Of a stretch of DNA of 44,300 nt, positions 32,568 to 40,593 are shown piece after piece (position 1 is the first letter of the stretch; each line of letters opens with the position of its first letter). The stretch comes from Variovorax sp. KBW07. Lineage in GTDB: Bacteria > Pseudomonadota > Gammaproteobacteria > Burkholderiales > Burkholderiaceae_C. Below the pieces are notes generated by a model. That model made no database searches and was not told the origin of the DNA. It was given only the letters and a program-made list of their open reading frames with translations. A program made the translations under genes and the position numbers. The DNA is taken from positions 1 through 44,300 of the forward strand of contig NZ_QAJK01000144.1 of assembly GCF_003852515.1 (NCBI RefSeq). The letters run 5' to 3'.

Positions 32568-33269
32568 ATGGCATCCATTTCACTCAAAAACGTTTCGGTC
32601 AGCTTCCCCATTTATGGGGCGGGTTCGGCGTCGCTCAAGAAGACGCTGGCGGCTTCGGTCACCGGTGGACGCTTCGGCAAGGAAACCGGAGTCACCGTGG
32701 TGCAGGCGCTCAGCGGCCTCAACCTCGAGCTCAAGAGCGGTGACCGGCTGGGCTTGATCGGACACAACGGCGCGGGCAAGTCCACGCTGCTGCGCACGCT
32801 GGCGGGTGTGTACGAGCCTTCGTCGGGCGAATTCACGCGCCAGGGCTCGGTGGCCAGCCTGATCGACCCCGCGCTGGGCATCGAGATGGATGCGACCGGC
32901 ATCGAGAACATCATGCTGCGTGGCCTGGTGATGGGCATGAGCAAGAAAGTGGTCGACCGCCTCACGGCCGACATCTGCGAGTTCAGCGGCCTAGGCGAAT
33001 ACGTCAACATGCCCGTCCGCACCTACTCGACCGGCATGATGATGCGGCTCGCGTTCTCGATCTCGACCAGCGTCGAGGCAGACATTCTGCTGATGGACGA
33101 ATGGCTGTCGGTGGGCGATGCCGCCTTCACCGAGAAGGCCGAGAAGCGCATGCGCGACGTGGTGTCGAAGTCGGGGATTCTGGTGCTGGCATCGCATTCG
33201 CCCGAGCTCATCGCCAAGGAATGCAATCGCGTGATCCATCTGGAACACGGGCGGATCGTAGAGCGCTGA
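32568..33269 (+). CDS. Polysaccharide ABC exporter ATPase (Wzt-like, short)
   Basis: This 233-residue ATPase has Walker [10 protein letters not shown] near 65, a Q-loop region, the signature-like [15 protein letters not shown] near 150, Walker [13 protein letters not shown] near 170, and a switch His in ASHSPELI. It belongs to the Wzt/TagH class. It lacks the C-terminal carbohydrate-binding domain found in Wzt proteins that recognise capped O-antigens, so export probably does not depend on a terminal residue check. The permease ends three bases before its start. It converges with the GtrB-like gene, and a strong hairpin lies between them. Confidence 0.93.
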   Translation: MASISLKNVSVSFPIYGAGSASLKKTLAASVTGGRFGKETGVTVVQALSGLNLELKSGDRLGLIGHNGAGKSTLLRTLAGVYEPSSGEFTRQGSVASLIDPALGIEMDATGIENIMLRGLVMGMSKKVVDRLTADICEFSGLGEYVNMPVRTYSTGMMMRLAFSISTSVEADILLMDEWLSVGDAAFTEKAEKRMRDVVSKSGILVLASHSPELIAKECNRVIHLEHGRIVER

Positions 33270-33296
33270 CGCCTCACACGCCCGCCGCTCCGCCCC

Positions 33297-33310
33297 CCGG
33301 CCTCGGCCGG
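33297..33310. terminator. Hairpin between convergent ABC and rfb operons
   Basis: CCGGCC and GGCCGG pair around TC, immediately before the GtrB-like stop codon on the minus strand and 27 bases after the ATPase stop. There is no T-run; it is the probable end point for two convergent operons. Confidence 0.4.
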
Positions 33311-34246
33311 TCAGTTGTCGAAGTTCAGGCGCTCGCGCTCCACCACCAGCGGGCGCTTCATGACGTGCGTGAGGATCGAGCCCACGTACTCGCCCAGCAG
33401 GCCGATGAAGAAGAGCTGTACCGAGGCGAAGAAGAACATGCCGATGAGAATCGGCGCAGTGCCCATCGAGAACTCGCTCCAGAACAGCACCTTCAGCAGA
33501 AGGTAGAGCAACGACACGCCCAGGCTGATCCCCGACAGTGCAAAGCCCGCCATCGTGGCGATCCGCAACGGCACGCGTGAATGCGAGGTGATCCCCAGCA
33601 TCGCGATGTCGTAGAGCGTGTAGAAATTGTTTTTCGTGATACCCCGCTTGCGGCGAGGCTGGTTGTAGGGCACCTGGACGGCCTCGAAGCCCACCTCCGA
33701 CACCAGGCCGCGCAGATACGGATACGGATCGTCGATGCGACGCAGTTGCTCGAGCACAACCCTGTCGTACAGGCCAAAGCCGGTGAAATTCTGGATGAGC
33801 TTCACGTCGGCGATGCGCGTCACCGTCCGGTAGTAGGCGCGGCGAATCGCGAACATCAAGCCCGACTCGTCGGCCGTCGGCTTGACGCCGACCACCAGCT
33901 TGGCACCGTTGCGCCAATGCTCGATGAAGTCCTTCATGAGCTCGGGCGGGTCCTGCAGGTCGGCCACCAGCAAGATGGCAGCATCGCCGCGCGCTTGCAG
34001 CAGCCCATAGAAAGGCGAGCGGATGTGCCCGAAGTTCCGCGCGTTCAGGATCACCTTGACGTTGCGGTCGGCCGCGGCCATTGCGCGCAGCAGTTCAGGC
34101 GTGCGGTCGGACGAAAAGTTGTCGATGAACAGGTGCTCGTACGTCACGCCCTCGATGGTCTCGAAGACCGCGCGCGCCTGCCGATACACCTCCTCGATGT
34201 TGTCTTCTTCGTTGTAGCAGGGGGTGACGACGGTGATGTGTTTCAT
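33311..34246 (-). CDS. GtrB/DPM1-like polyprenyl-P glycosyltransferase
   Basis: The 311-residue protein has a GT2 catalytic domain and two C-terminal membrane helices (about 235-258 and 268-292), the plan of GtrB, ArnC and DPM1. The core shows ITVVTPCYNEEDNIEEVYRQ, NFGHIRSPFYGLLQARGD and VADLQDPPELM (Asp-containing metal site near 98). It should place a sugar on undecaprenyl phosphate for use on the outer face of the inner membrane. A small GtrA flippase gene overlaps its start by four bases. Its donor may be the CDP-sugar made by the upstream genes, which would be unusual because known relatives use UDP- or GDP-sugars. Confidence 0.92.
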   Translation of the reverse strand: MKHITVVTPCYNEEDNIEEVYRQARAVFETIEGVTYEHLFIDNFSSDRTPELLRAMAAADRNVKVILNARNFGHIRSPFYGLLQARGDAAILLVADLQDPPELMKDFIEHWRNGAKLVVGVKPTADESGLMFAIRRAYYRTVTRIADVKLIQNFTGFGLYDRVVLEQLRRIDDPYPYLRGLVSEVGFEAVQVPYNQPRRKRGITKNNFYTLYDIAMLGITSHSRVPLRIATMAGFALSGISLGVSLLYLLLKVLFWSEFSMGTAPILIGMFFFASVQLFFIGLLGEYVGSILTHVMKRPLVVERERLNFDN

Positions 34247-34608
34247 GAAGCTGCGAAGACAAAGCGGCGCTGCAGCACGAAGGCCACCAGCGCCAGGGGA
34301 AGGAGGACCACCGCGTTCGCGACGTACACATTGAGCCCGGCACGCAACAGCAACGCCACCGATCCGACGTTGAGCAGGTAGACGAAGCCGTAGACCCCGA
34401 CGAAGCGACCGAGTTGCGACAAGCGTGCGCCGCCGAACACCAGCCGCCCCGTGCTCTGGAAGTTGAAGGCAACGCCCAGCACGGTCGCCAGCCCGATGGC
34501 CGCCGGGTACGGCAGGCCGATCCACACGAAGACAGCAAACAGCGCATAGCCGACAACGGTGTTCAGTCCGCCCACCAGCAGGAAGCGCAGGAGCTGCGAA
34601 TTCAGCAT
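34243..34608 (-). CDS. GtrA-family flippase-like membrane protein
   Basis: This 121-residue protein has four hydrophobic segments and the GtrA signature start LLRFLLVGGLNTVVGYALF, a middle GVAFNFQSTGRLVFGG, and a basic end LQRRFVFAAS. GtrA proteins are thought to flip undecaprenyl-phosphate-linked sugars to the periplasm. Its start overlaps the split-transketolase gene stop by seven bases and its stop overlaps the GtrB-like start by four. It is therefore physically tied to both sugar synthesis and transfer. Size and topology match the family. Confidence 0.92.
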   Translation of the reverse strand: MLNSQLLRFLLVGGLNTVVGYALFAVFVWIGLPYPAAIGLATVLGVAFNFQSTGRLVFGGARLSQLGRFVGVYGFVYLLNVGSVALLLRAGLNVYVANAVVLLPLALVAFVLQRRFVFAAS

Positions 34609-35528
34609 GCGCCGGACGCCGCCCACTTGCCGACGAAAGGCGCCACCCGCGCGCGCACCGACGCCAGGTCGAGCCCGTGCTCGCGCATGGCGTGGGCATG
34701 CGAGCCGCAGGTTTCGGAGAAGCGCTCGCCCACGCCGATGCGCAGGACCGGAACGGGGTTCGTCTCCGAGATTGCCTCGAGCACCGCGGCGCCGAGCCCA
34801 CCGGCCGCCGAATGCTCCTCCAGCGTGACAAAGGCACTGCTGCCCGCGGCCAGTGCGCCCAGTTGCCCGGCATCGAGCGGCTTGATCCACGGTGCGCTCC
34901 ACACGGACGCATCAAGTTCGGCGCCCAGCGCGCATGCGGTCTTGACCATGGAGCCGGTCGCGATGAGCTGCACCCGGGACTGACCTTTCTGCACGCAGAC
35001 CAGTTCACCGCGCGCCAGCGAAGGCGCCCCGGCATGCACCGCGCCCAGGTCGGCCTTGCCCATGCGCATGTAGACCGGGCTCTGGAGCGCCAGCGCCGTC
35101 GACATGCAGGCCGTGAGTTCGTGCGCGTCGCAGGGTGACATGATGTCGATGTACGGCACCGACCGCAGGCAGGCGATGTCCTCGAAGCTCTGGTGGCTGG
35201 TGCCCAGCGTGCTGTACACCAGCCCGGCGCCGTCGCCGGTGAAGATGACCGGCAGCTTCTCGTAGCAGACGTCGATCTTGATCTGCTCCACGACCCGCAC
35301 TGGCACGAACGCGCTCAGGCCGTAGACGATAGGCCGGAAGCCCGCCTTGGCCAGCCCGGCGGCCACGCCGACCATGTTCTGCTCGGCGATGCCGGCATTG
35401 ATGTACTGGTCGGGGCAGCGCTTGCGAAATTCGTCGAAAAGGGCGTAGCCATGATCGCCGGTCAGGAGCACCACGCGCTCGTCCTTGGTGGCGGCCTCGA
35501 CCAGGGCAGCGGAAAAAGCGGCTCTCAT
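34602..35528 (-). CDS. Transketolase-like C-terminal subunit
   Basis: The 308-residue protein covers the pyrimidine-binding and C-terminal domains of transketolase. The activating Glu is in NAGIAEQNMVGVAAGLAKAGFRP near residue 45, with the pyrimidine-side VVLLTGDHGYALFDEF upstream. YSTLGTSHQSFEDIACLRSVPYIDIMSPCDAHE and a C-terminal VTLEEHSAAGGLGAAV complete the match. Whole transketolases are about 660 residues, so this is the second half of a two-subunit TPP enzyme. The first half is encoded directly upstream with a four-base overlap. In this CDP-deoxysugar operon a role in building a branched sugar is more likely than in the pentose phosphate pathway. Confidence 0.92.
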   Translation of the reverse strand: MRAAFSAALVEAATKDERVVLLTGDHGYALFDEFRKRCPDQYINAGIAEQNMVGVAAGLAKAGFRPIVYGLSAFVPVRVVEQIKIDVCYEKLPVIFTGDGAGLVYSTLGTSHQSFEDIACLRSVPYIDIMSPCDAHELTACMSTALALQSPVYMRMGKADLGAVHAGAPSLARGELVCVQKGQSRVQLIATGSMVKTACALGAELDASVWSAPWIKPLDAGQLGALAAGSSAFVTLEEHSAAGGLGAAVLEAISETNPVPVLRIGVGERFSETCGSHAHAMREHGLDLASVRARVAPFVGKWAASGAC

Positions 35529-36337
35529 GCCGAAGCTCCTTCGAGTTCGCGCAGGGCCTGCGCATACAGGTCGGCGTTCAGGCGCGAGTAGTGCCATGCA
35601 TTGACGTTCTCCATGTACGACACGCCCTTGCCCTTGACCGTCTTGGCGACCAGCGCCTTGGGGCGTCCGTTCTTGCGCCCATTCAGTTGCTCGATGGCCG
35701 CCGAGATGGCGTCCATGTCATGCCCATCGATGGTGAGCACGTCGAAATCGAAGGCCGCGAACTTGGCGCCCAGGTCGCCGAGCTTCATCACCTCGTCGGT
35801 GGTGCCCATGGCCTGAAAACCGTTCGCATCCACGATCACCATGAGGTTGTCCAGCTTGGCGTGCGCCGCGAACAGCATGGCCTCCCAGATCGGCCCTTCG
35901 TTGATCTCGCCGTCGCCGATCACGGCGTAGCACTTCTGGCCGGTCTTGCGGCGTTGTGCAGCCAGCGCCAGCCCCACGCCGACCGAGAGCCCATGGCCGA
36001 GCGTGCCGGAGGTCACCTCGCAACCGGGCACATGCGCATCGGACAAGCCTTTCAGCCGCGAGCCGTCGTGGAAGTACTGGTCGATGTCCGTGCGGTCTAT
36101 CCAGCCGAGTTCATACAGGCAGGCGTACTGCGCCATGACGCCGTGGCCCTTGCTGAGCACCAGGTAGTCGCGCAACGGGTAGGTGGCATCGGCCTTGTCG
36201 TAGCGCATGTGGCGCCCGTACAGGCACGACAGCAGCTCGATGATGGAGAACGCGCAGCCCAGGTGGACGGCGTTGCCCGCATACGCCATCTCCACCACCG
36301 TTTTGCGCAGGGAAGCGGGATCGAATGAATGTCTCAT
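35525..36337 (-). CDS. Transketolase-like N-terminal (TPP-binding) subunit
   Basis: The 270-residue protein is the thiamine-diphosphate-binding half of transketolase. Motifs include AVHLGCAFSIIELLSCLYG near 23-42 (where the canonical Gly-His-Pro-Gly reads VHLG), SKGHGVMAQYA, TSGTLGHGLSVGVGLALAAQ and the metal/TPP block GDGEINEGPIWEAMLFAAHAKLDNLMVIVDAN near 150-180. It pairs with the C-terminal subunit encoded next. The start overlaps the SDR stop (ATGA). The pair resembles split transketolases found in surface-sugar and natural-product loci. The ketol donor and acceptor are unknown. Confidence 0.92.
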   Translation of the reverse strand: MRHSFDPASLRKTVVEMAYAGNAVHLGCAFSIIELLSCLYGRHMRYDKADATYPLRDYLVLSKGHGVMAQYACLYELGWIDRTDIDQYFHDGSRLKGLSDAHVPGCEVTSGTLGHGLSVGVGLALAAQRRKTGQKCYAVIGDGEINEGPIWEAMLFAAHAKLDNLMVIVDANGFQAMGTTDEVMKLGDLGAKFAAFDFDVLTIDGHDMDAISAAIEQLNGRKNGRPKALVAKTVKGKGVSYMENVNAWHYSRLNADLYAQALRELEGASA

Positions 36338-37395
36338 GCTGGAAAGGATCGGTTTGCACCCGGCGTTGCGAGCCAGGCGAGGGTTCTGCGAATGCCTTCG
36401 TCGAGGCTGACGGCGTTCGCCAGCCCGAGTTCCTCGGCCGCGCGCCGCAGGCTCGGCACGTAGCGATGGCCGGCGAGGCCCGGCGTCGGCCTGCCGGCCA
36501 CCTCGACCGGGATGCCCGTGCCGGCAATCCGGGTCACCTCGGCCGCGAGCTGGGCGATGCTCACCTGGGTCTCGCCGCCGATGTTGTAGGCCCGGCCGGG
36601 GGCACCCAGTGCCAGGCAGCTCAACAACCAGCGCGCCATGTCGCCCGCGTACTGGTAGGTGCGGATCGCCTCGCCCGTGCCCTGAACGACGATGCCCTTG
36701 CCGCTGGCGGCCTGCGCAATGAACTGCGCCGCCGCCACGCCGCTGGAGGCGTGCAGGTAAGGACCGATGAAAGCGAAGCAGCGCGCAATGACCACCTCGA
36801 AGGGCCACGTTTGCCCCACGACCGCTTCCGCGCGGCGCTTCGCCCGGGTGTAGGTGTTGGCGCCATCAGCCCCATCATCTTCTTGCCACGACAGCGATTC
36901 CGCGAGCCCCTGGTCACCGGGCTGCTGGCCGTAGACCGCGCCCGAGCTGACCTGCAGGAAGCGGCGTGCACCACAAGCAGCCGCGAACTCGCAAGCACGA
37001 CGGGTTCCGGCCTCGGCCAGTTGCTCGAGATTGCTTGGCCCCATGCCCGAAGACGCCACCGGCAAGGCCGCATGGATCACCGAAGAAAAAGACCCGCGCG
37101 GAAACTCGAAATCGACCACGTCGCCTTGCAGCAGCGTCACCGGGGCGGCTTTGGCCAGGTGCGGACTGGCCTGAACGAACCGGTCCGGCTCCCGCGTCAG
37201 CACTGTCAATTTCAACCCAAGGCCGAGCGCCCTGTCGGCGTGCAGCAGGCATTCGAGCAGCCACTTGCCGACAAAGCCGGTGCCGCCCGTCAAGAACATC
37301 GCCTGGTTGCGAAACGCCTCCCACACCGGAGGTGCGGTCAGCCGGACAACTTCATCGAGTTCCGTTGCCGGAACAGGATTGGCCAGGTCAGTCAA
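36334..37395 (-). CDS. NAD-dependent epimerase/reductase-type SDR
   Basis: This 353-residue extended SDR has an N-terminal helix (about 10-30) before [16 protein letters not shown]. It also has SSGAVYG, the catalytic [20 protein letters not shown], and a late [13 protein letters not shown] and NIGGE segment typical of nucleotide-sugar epimerases and reductases. Its place between rfbH and the split transketolase suggests it reduces or epimerises the CDP-linked keto sugar. I place the start at TTG 37395 ([12 protein letters not shown]): it gives an 8-base overlap with rfbH, TTGACTGA. The rfbG/rfbH junction is almost the same, ATGACTGA. An ATG at 37434 would overlap rfbH by 47 bases and add 13 residues. 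Confidence 0.88.
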   Translation of the reverse strand: MTDLANPVPATELDEVVRLTAPPVWEAFRNQAMFLTGGTGFVGKWLLECLLHADRALGLGLKLTVLTREPDRFVQASPHLAKAAPVTLLQGDVVDFEFPRGSFSSVIHAALPVASSGMGPSNLEQLAEAGTRRACEFAAACGARRFLQVSSGAVYGQQPGDQGLAESLSWQEDDGADGANTYTRAKRRAEAVVGQTWPFEVVIARCFAFIGPYLHASSGVAAAQFIAQAASGKGIVVQGTGEAIRTYQYAGDMARWLLSCLALGAPGRAYNIGGETQVSIAQLAAEVTRIAGTGIPVEVAGRPTPGLAGHRYVPSLRRAAEELGLANAVSLDEGIRRTLAWLATPGANRSFPA

Positions 37396-38719
37396 AACGC
37401 AGACCGAGGTAGGTCTCGATGCTCTCGACGGCATGGTCGAGCATGGGCTCGGTCAGGCCGGGGTACACGCCGATCCAGAACGTGTCGTTCATGATCCGGT
37501 CGGTGTTCTTGAGCTCGCCCACCACCCGGTAGTTGCGCCCGATCATGTAGGGCTGGCGCAGCAGGTTGCCCGCGAACAGCAGCCGGGTGCCGACCTTCTG
37601 CTGGTCGAGGTAGGTCAGCAGGTCCACGCGCCGCGTGTTGGCGGCTTCGCGCAGGGTGATCGGAAAGCCGAACCACGAAGGCTCCGAGCCCGGCGTGGCT
37701 TCGGGCAGCTCCAGGAACTCCTCGCAGCTGCGCAGGCGCTCGGTCAGGTAGGCGAAGTTCTTCTTGCGCGCGGCCACGAAGCCGTCCAGCCGGTCGAGCT
37801 GCGCCAGTGCGCACGCGGCCTGCATGTCCGTGATCTTGAGGTTGTAGCCCAGGTGGGAGTACGTGTACTTGTGGTCGTAGCCCTCGGGCAGGTCACCCAG
37901 CTTCCAGCAGAAGCGCTTGTTGCAGGTGTTGTCCTTGCCGGGAGCGCAATAGCAGTCGCGGCCCCAGTCGCGGATGGACTCGGCGATCAGCCGCAGTTCG
38001 TCATTGTTGGTGAACACCGCCCCGCCCTCGCCCATCGTGATGTGGTGGGCCGGGTAGAAGCTCAGCGTGCCGATGTCGCCGAAGGTGCCCACGAGCTGCC
38101 CTTCGTAGCGCGCGCCCAGCGCATCGCAGCAATCCTCGACCAGCCACAGCCCGTGCTTCTCGCATGCGGCCTTCACGACCTTCAGGTTGTACGGGTTGCC
38201 CAGCGTGTGCGCCAGCATGATGGCCTTGGTGCGCGGGCCAATCGCGGCCTCCAGCAGGTCGGCATCGATGTTGTAGGTGGGAATGTGCACGTCGACGAAC
38301 ACCGGCACAGCGCCGCACTGCAGGATCGGGTTCACGGTGGTGGGGAAGCCAGCGGCCACGCCGATCACCTCGTCGCCCGGCTGGATCGCGCGGTCGCCGA
38401 GCTTGGGCGAGGTCAACGTCGAGAACGCGACCAGGTTGGCGGAGGAGCCGGAGTTCACCGTCATCAGATGCTTCACGCCGAGGTAGGCCGCCAGGCGGCT
38501 TTCGAACAGCGTGTTGAAGCGCCCCGTGGTGAGCCATGCGTCGAGCGAGGCGTCGACCATCAGCTGCATTTCGGGCGCGCCGACGACCTTGCCCGAAGGC
38601 GGGATCATGGTTTCGCCGGGTACGAAGGGCGTGGGCACGCTGGCCAGTTCGCCGTACTCGCCGACCAGCGCCAGGATCTTCTTGCGCAGCTCGTTTTTCT
38701 TGAAGGAGATTTCAGTCAT
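37388..38719 (-). CDS. rfbH: CDP-4-keto-6-deoxyglucose 3-dehydrase
   Basis: RfbH/E1 removes the C3 hydroxyl from CDP-4-keto-6-deoxy-D-glucose, using pyridoxamine phosphate and a [2Fe-2S] centre. The 443 residues have an aminotransferase-I fold. The usual Lys is His, in [14 protein letters not shown] near 220, which marks a dehydrase rather than an aminotransferase. Cys residues for the cluster lie in [17 protein letters not shown] near 250-266. NSGSSANL binds the phosphate. It needs an electron-transfer reductase (RfbI/E3), which is not seen in the window. The stop overlaps the SDR gene by eight bases, and the start overlaps rfbG by eight. Confidence 0.96.
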   Translation of the reverse strand: MTEISFKKNELRKKILALVGEYGELASVPTPFVPGETMIPPSGKVVGAPEMQLMVDASLDAWLTTGRFNTLFESRLAAYLGVKHLMTVNSGSSANLVAFSTLTSPKLGDRAIQPGDEVIGVAAGFPTTVNPILQCGAVPVFVDVHIPTYNIDADLLEAAIGPRTKAIMLAHTLGNPYNLKVVKAACEKHGLWLVEDCCDALGARYEGQLVGTFGDIGTLSFYPAHHITMGEGGAVFTNNDELRLIAESIRDWGRDCYCAPGKDNTCNKRFCWKLGDLPEGYDHKYTYSHLGYNLKITDMQAACALAQLDRLDGFVAARKKNFAYLTERLRSCEEFLELPEATPGSEPSWFGFPITLREAANTRRVDLLTYLDQQKVGTRLLFAGNLLRQPYMIGRNYRVVGELKNTDRIMNDTFWIGVYPGLTEPMLDHAVESIETYLGLRFD

Positions 38720-39794
38720 GGGTGGGGGTGCTTTCGTATTTTTCGATTTGTTCAAGGGTGACGTCCGCCATGTCGCGGCCGTCGAGCCAGGCCCGCTGCC
38801 AATCGACGATAGCACCGAGGCTCGTGCGCAGGTCCCAGCGCGGGACCCAGCCCAGCGTCTGCCGGGCCTTGGAGCAGTCGAGCTTGAGCCAGCTCGCTTC
38901 GTGCGGCTGGTTCGCCTGCGCACCGTTGCGCCATTGCGCCTCGCCGCCCCAAAGGCCGACCAGTTGGTCCGCGATCCAGGAGACCGGACGTGCGTCCGAG
39001 TCCGCGGGGCCGAAGTTCCAGGGCTCGGCCCATGCCGGCCCGTCGGTGAACAGGCGTTCGGCCAGCATCATGTAGCCGCGAAGCGGCTCCAGCACGTGCT
39101 GCCACGGCCGGATGGCGTGCGGGTTGCGGATGTCCGCGGTACGGCCTTCGGCAAAGGCGCGTAGCAGGTCCGGCACCAGCCGGTCTTCCGACCAGTCGCC
39201 GCCGCCGATCACGTTGCCCGCGCGGGCTGTGGCCAACGCCACGCCGTGCTCGGCATGGCGGTCTTCGTTGAAGAACGAAGACCGGTACGAGGCCACCACC
39301 AGTTCGGAACATCCCTTGCTGTTGCTGTAGGGGTCGTAGCCCCCCATCGGCTCGTTTTCGCGGTAACCCCACTGCCATTCACGGTTTTCGTAGCACTTGT
39401 CGCTGGTCACGACCAGGACCGCTCGGACGCTGCCGCAGGCGCGTGCCGCTTCGAGCAGGTGGACCGTGCCCATCACGTTGGTGGAATAGGTTTCCACCGG
39501 ATCGACGTAGGAGCGCCTCACCAGTGGCTGGGCCGCCAGGTGGAACACCACCTCGGGCGCGAAATCGTGCATGGCGGCGCGCAGTACGGCGAGATCGCGT
39601 ACATCGCCGATCACCGAATCCGCGGCCGAGCGCCCTGCAGCCAGCGCATGCAGGCTGGGCTCTGTGGACGGCGCCAGTGCATAGCCTCGAACGATGGCGC
39701 CGTTCTTCTCCAGCCACAGCGCGAGCCAGCTGCCCTTGAAGCCCGTGTGGCCGGTCAGGAAGACGCGCTTGCCGCGCCAGAAAGATGGTGTCAT
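38712..39794 (-). CDS. rfbG: CDP-glucose 4,6-dehydratase
   Basis: RfbG converts CDP-D-glucose to CDP-4-keto-6-deoxy-D-glucose. The 360-residue extended SDR has the NAD loop [18 protein letters not shown] near 10-27, [26 protein letters not shown] with the active Asp-Lys pair and the [14 protein letters not shown] catalytic Tyr-x3-Lys near 160. [22 protein letters not shown] is diagnostic of this dehydratase. It overlaps rfbF by four bases upstream and rfbH by eight downstream. Confidence 0.96.
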   Translation of the reverse strand: MTPSFWRGKRVFLTGHTGFKGSWLALWLEKNGAIVRGYALAPSTEPSLHALAAGRSAADSVIGDVRDLAVLRAAMHDFAPEVVFHLAAQPLVRRSYVDPVETYSTNVMGTVHLLEAARACGSVRAVLVVTSDKCYENREWQWGYRENEPMGGYDPYSNSKGCSELVVASYRSSFFNEDRHAEHGVALATARAGNVIGGGDWSEDRLVPDLLRAFAEGRTADIRNPHAIRPWQHVLEPLRGYMMLAERLFTDGPAWAEPWNFGPADSDARPVSWIADQLVGLWGGEAQWRNGAQANQPHEASWLKLDCSKARQTLGWVPRWDLRTSLGAIVDWQRAWLDGRDMADVTLEQIEKYESTPTHD

Positions 39795-40564
39795 TCCCAG
39801 ACCTTCCAGGGCGCGCGGCCGCTGGCCCACAACTCTTCGAGATGGGTCTTGTCGCGCAGGGTGTCCATCGGCTGCCAGAAACCGCCGTGCTTGAAGGCGG
39901 CGAGTTGTCCCTCGGAGGCCAGGCGTTCGAGCGGTTCGCGCTCCCATACCGAAGCATCGTCCGCGACGTAGTCGATGACCGAAGGCGACAACACGAAGAA
40001 GCCACCGTTGATCATGGCGCCGTCGCCCTTGGGCTTTTCCTGGAAGCTGCGCACCTTGTCGCCCTGCATGTCGAGCGCGCCGAAGCGCCCGGGCGGAAAG
40101 GTGGCCGTGAGCGTGGCCTTGACCTTCTGCGCCTTGTGGAAGGCGATGAGCTCGGTGATGTTCAGGTCGGCGACGCCGTCGCCGTAGGTGAAGCAGAACA
40201 GCTCTTCGTCTTTCACGTAGGGCGCCACGCGTTTGAGCCGCCCGCCCGTCATGGTGTCTTCGCCGGTGTCGATGAGCGTCACGCGCCAGGGCTCGGCCTT
40301 GCGCTGGTGGACTTCCATGGTGTTGCCAACCATGTCGAAGGTGACGTCTGACATGTGAAGGAAGTAGTTCGCGAAGTACTCCTTGATCACGTAGCCCTTG
40401 TAGCCGCAGCAGATGACGAAATCGTTCACACCGTGGGCGGCGTAGATCTTCATGATGTGCCAGAGGATGGGCTTGCCGCCCACTTCGATCATGGGCTTGG
40501 GCTTGAGCCCGGTTTCCTCCGAGATGCGAGTACCCAATCCACCCGCCAGAATTACCGCTTTCAT
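39791..40564 (-). CDS. rfbF: Glucose-1-phosphate cytidylyltransferase
   Basis: RfbF joins CTP and glucose-1-phosphate to give CDP-glucose, the entry point of the CDP-deoxysugar route. The 257 residues fit. The nucleotide-binding start is [38 protein letters not shown], and the middle includes [14 protein letters not shown] (metal Asp) and [14 protein letters not shown] plausible ribosome site GAGGA precedes the ATG. It is the first of eight genes in which every junction overlaps. The membrane GT-C-like gene ends 29 bases upstream on the same strand and may be co-transcribed. Confidence 0.96.
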   Translation of the reverse strand: MKAVILAGGLGTRISEETGLKPKPMIEVGGKPILWHIMKIYAAHGVNDFVICCGYKGYVIKEYFANYFLHMSDVTFDMVGNTMEVHQRKAEPWRVTLIDTGEDTMTGGRLKRVAPYVKDEELFCFTYGDGVADLNITELIAFHKAQKVKATLTATFPPGRFGALDMQGDKVRSFQEKPKGDGAMINGGFFVLSPSVIDYVADDASVWEREPLERLASEGQLAAFKHGGFWQPMDTLRDKTHLEELWASGRAPWKVWE

Positions 40565-40593
40565 TGTCGTGATCCTCGTATTTTTTCAGGAAT

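Noticed and set aside
34602-36337. The two transketolase genes as one broken transketolase gene
   Set aside because: Each half has its own start, domain boundary and intact motifs, and they overlap by ATGA, so this is a natural two-subunit form, not a frameshift.
34602-36337. A YerE-like acetolactate-synthase route to yersiniose
   Set aside because: The proteins match transketolase halves (SKGHG, GTLGHGLS, AEQNM), not the FAD-linked YerE type, so classical yersiniose synthesis is not indicated.
36334-37434. ATG at 37434 as start of the SDR next to rfbH
   Set aside because: It would overlap rfbH by 47 bases with no ribosome site. The TTG at 37395 gives an 8-base overlap matching the previous junction.
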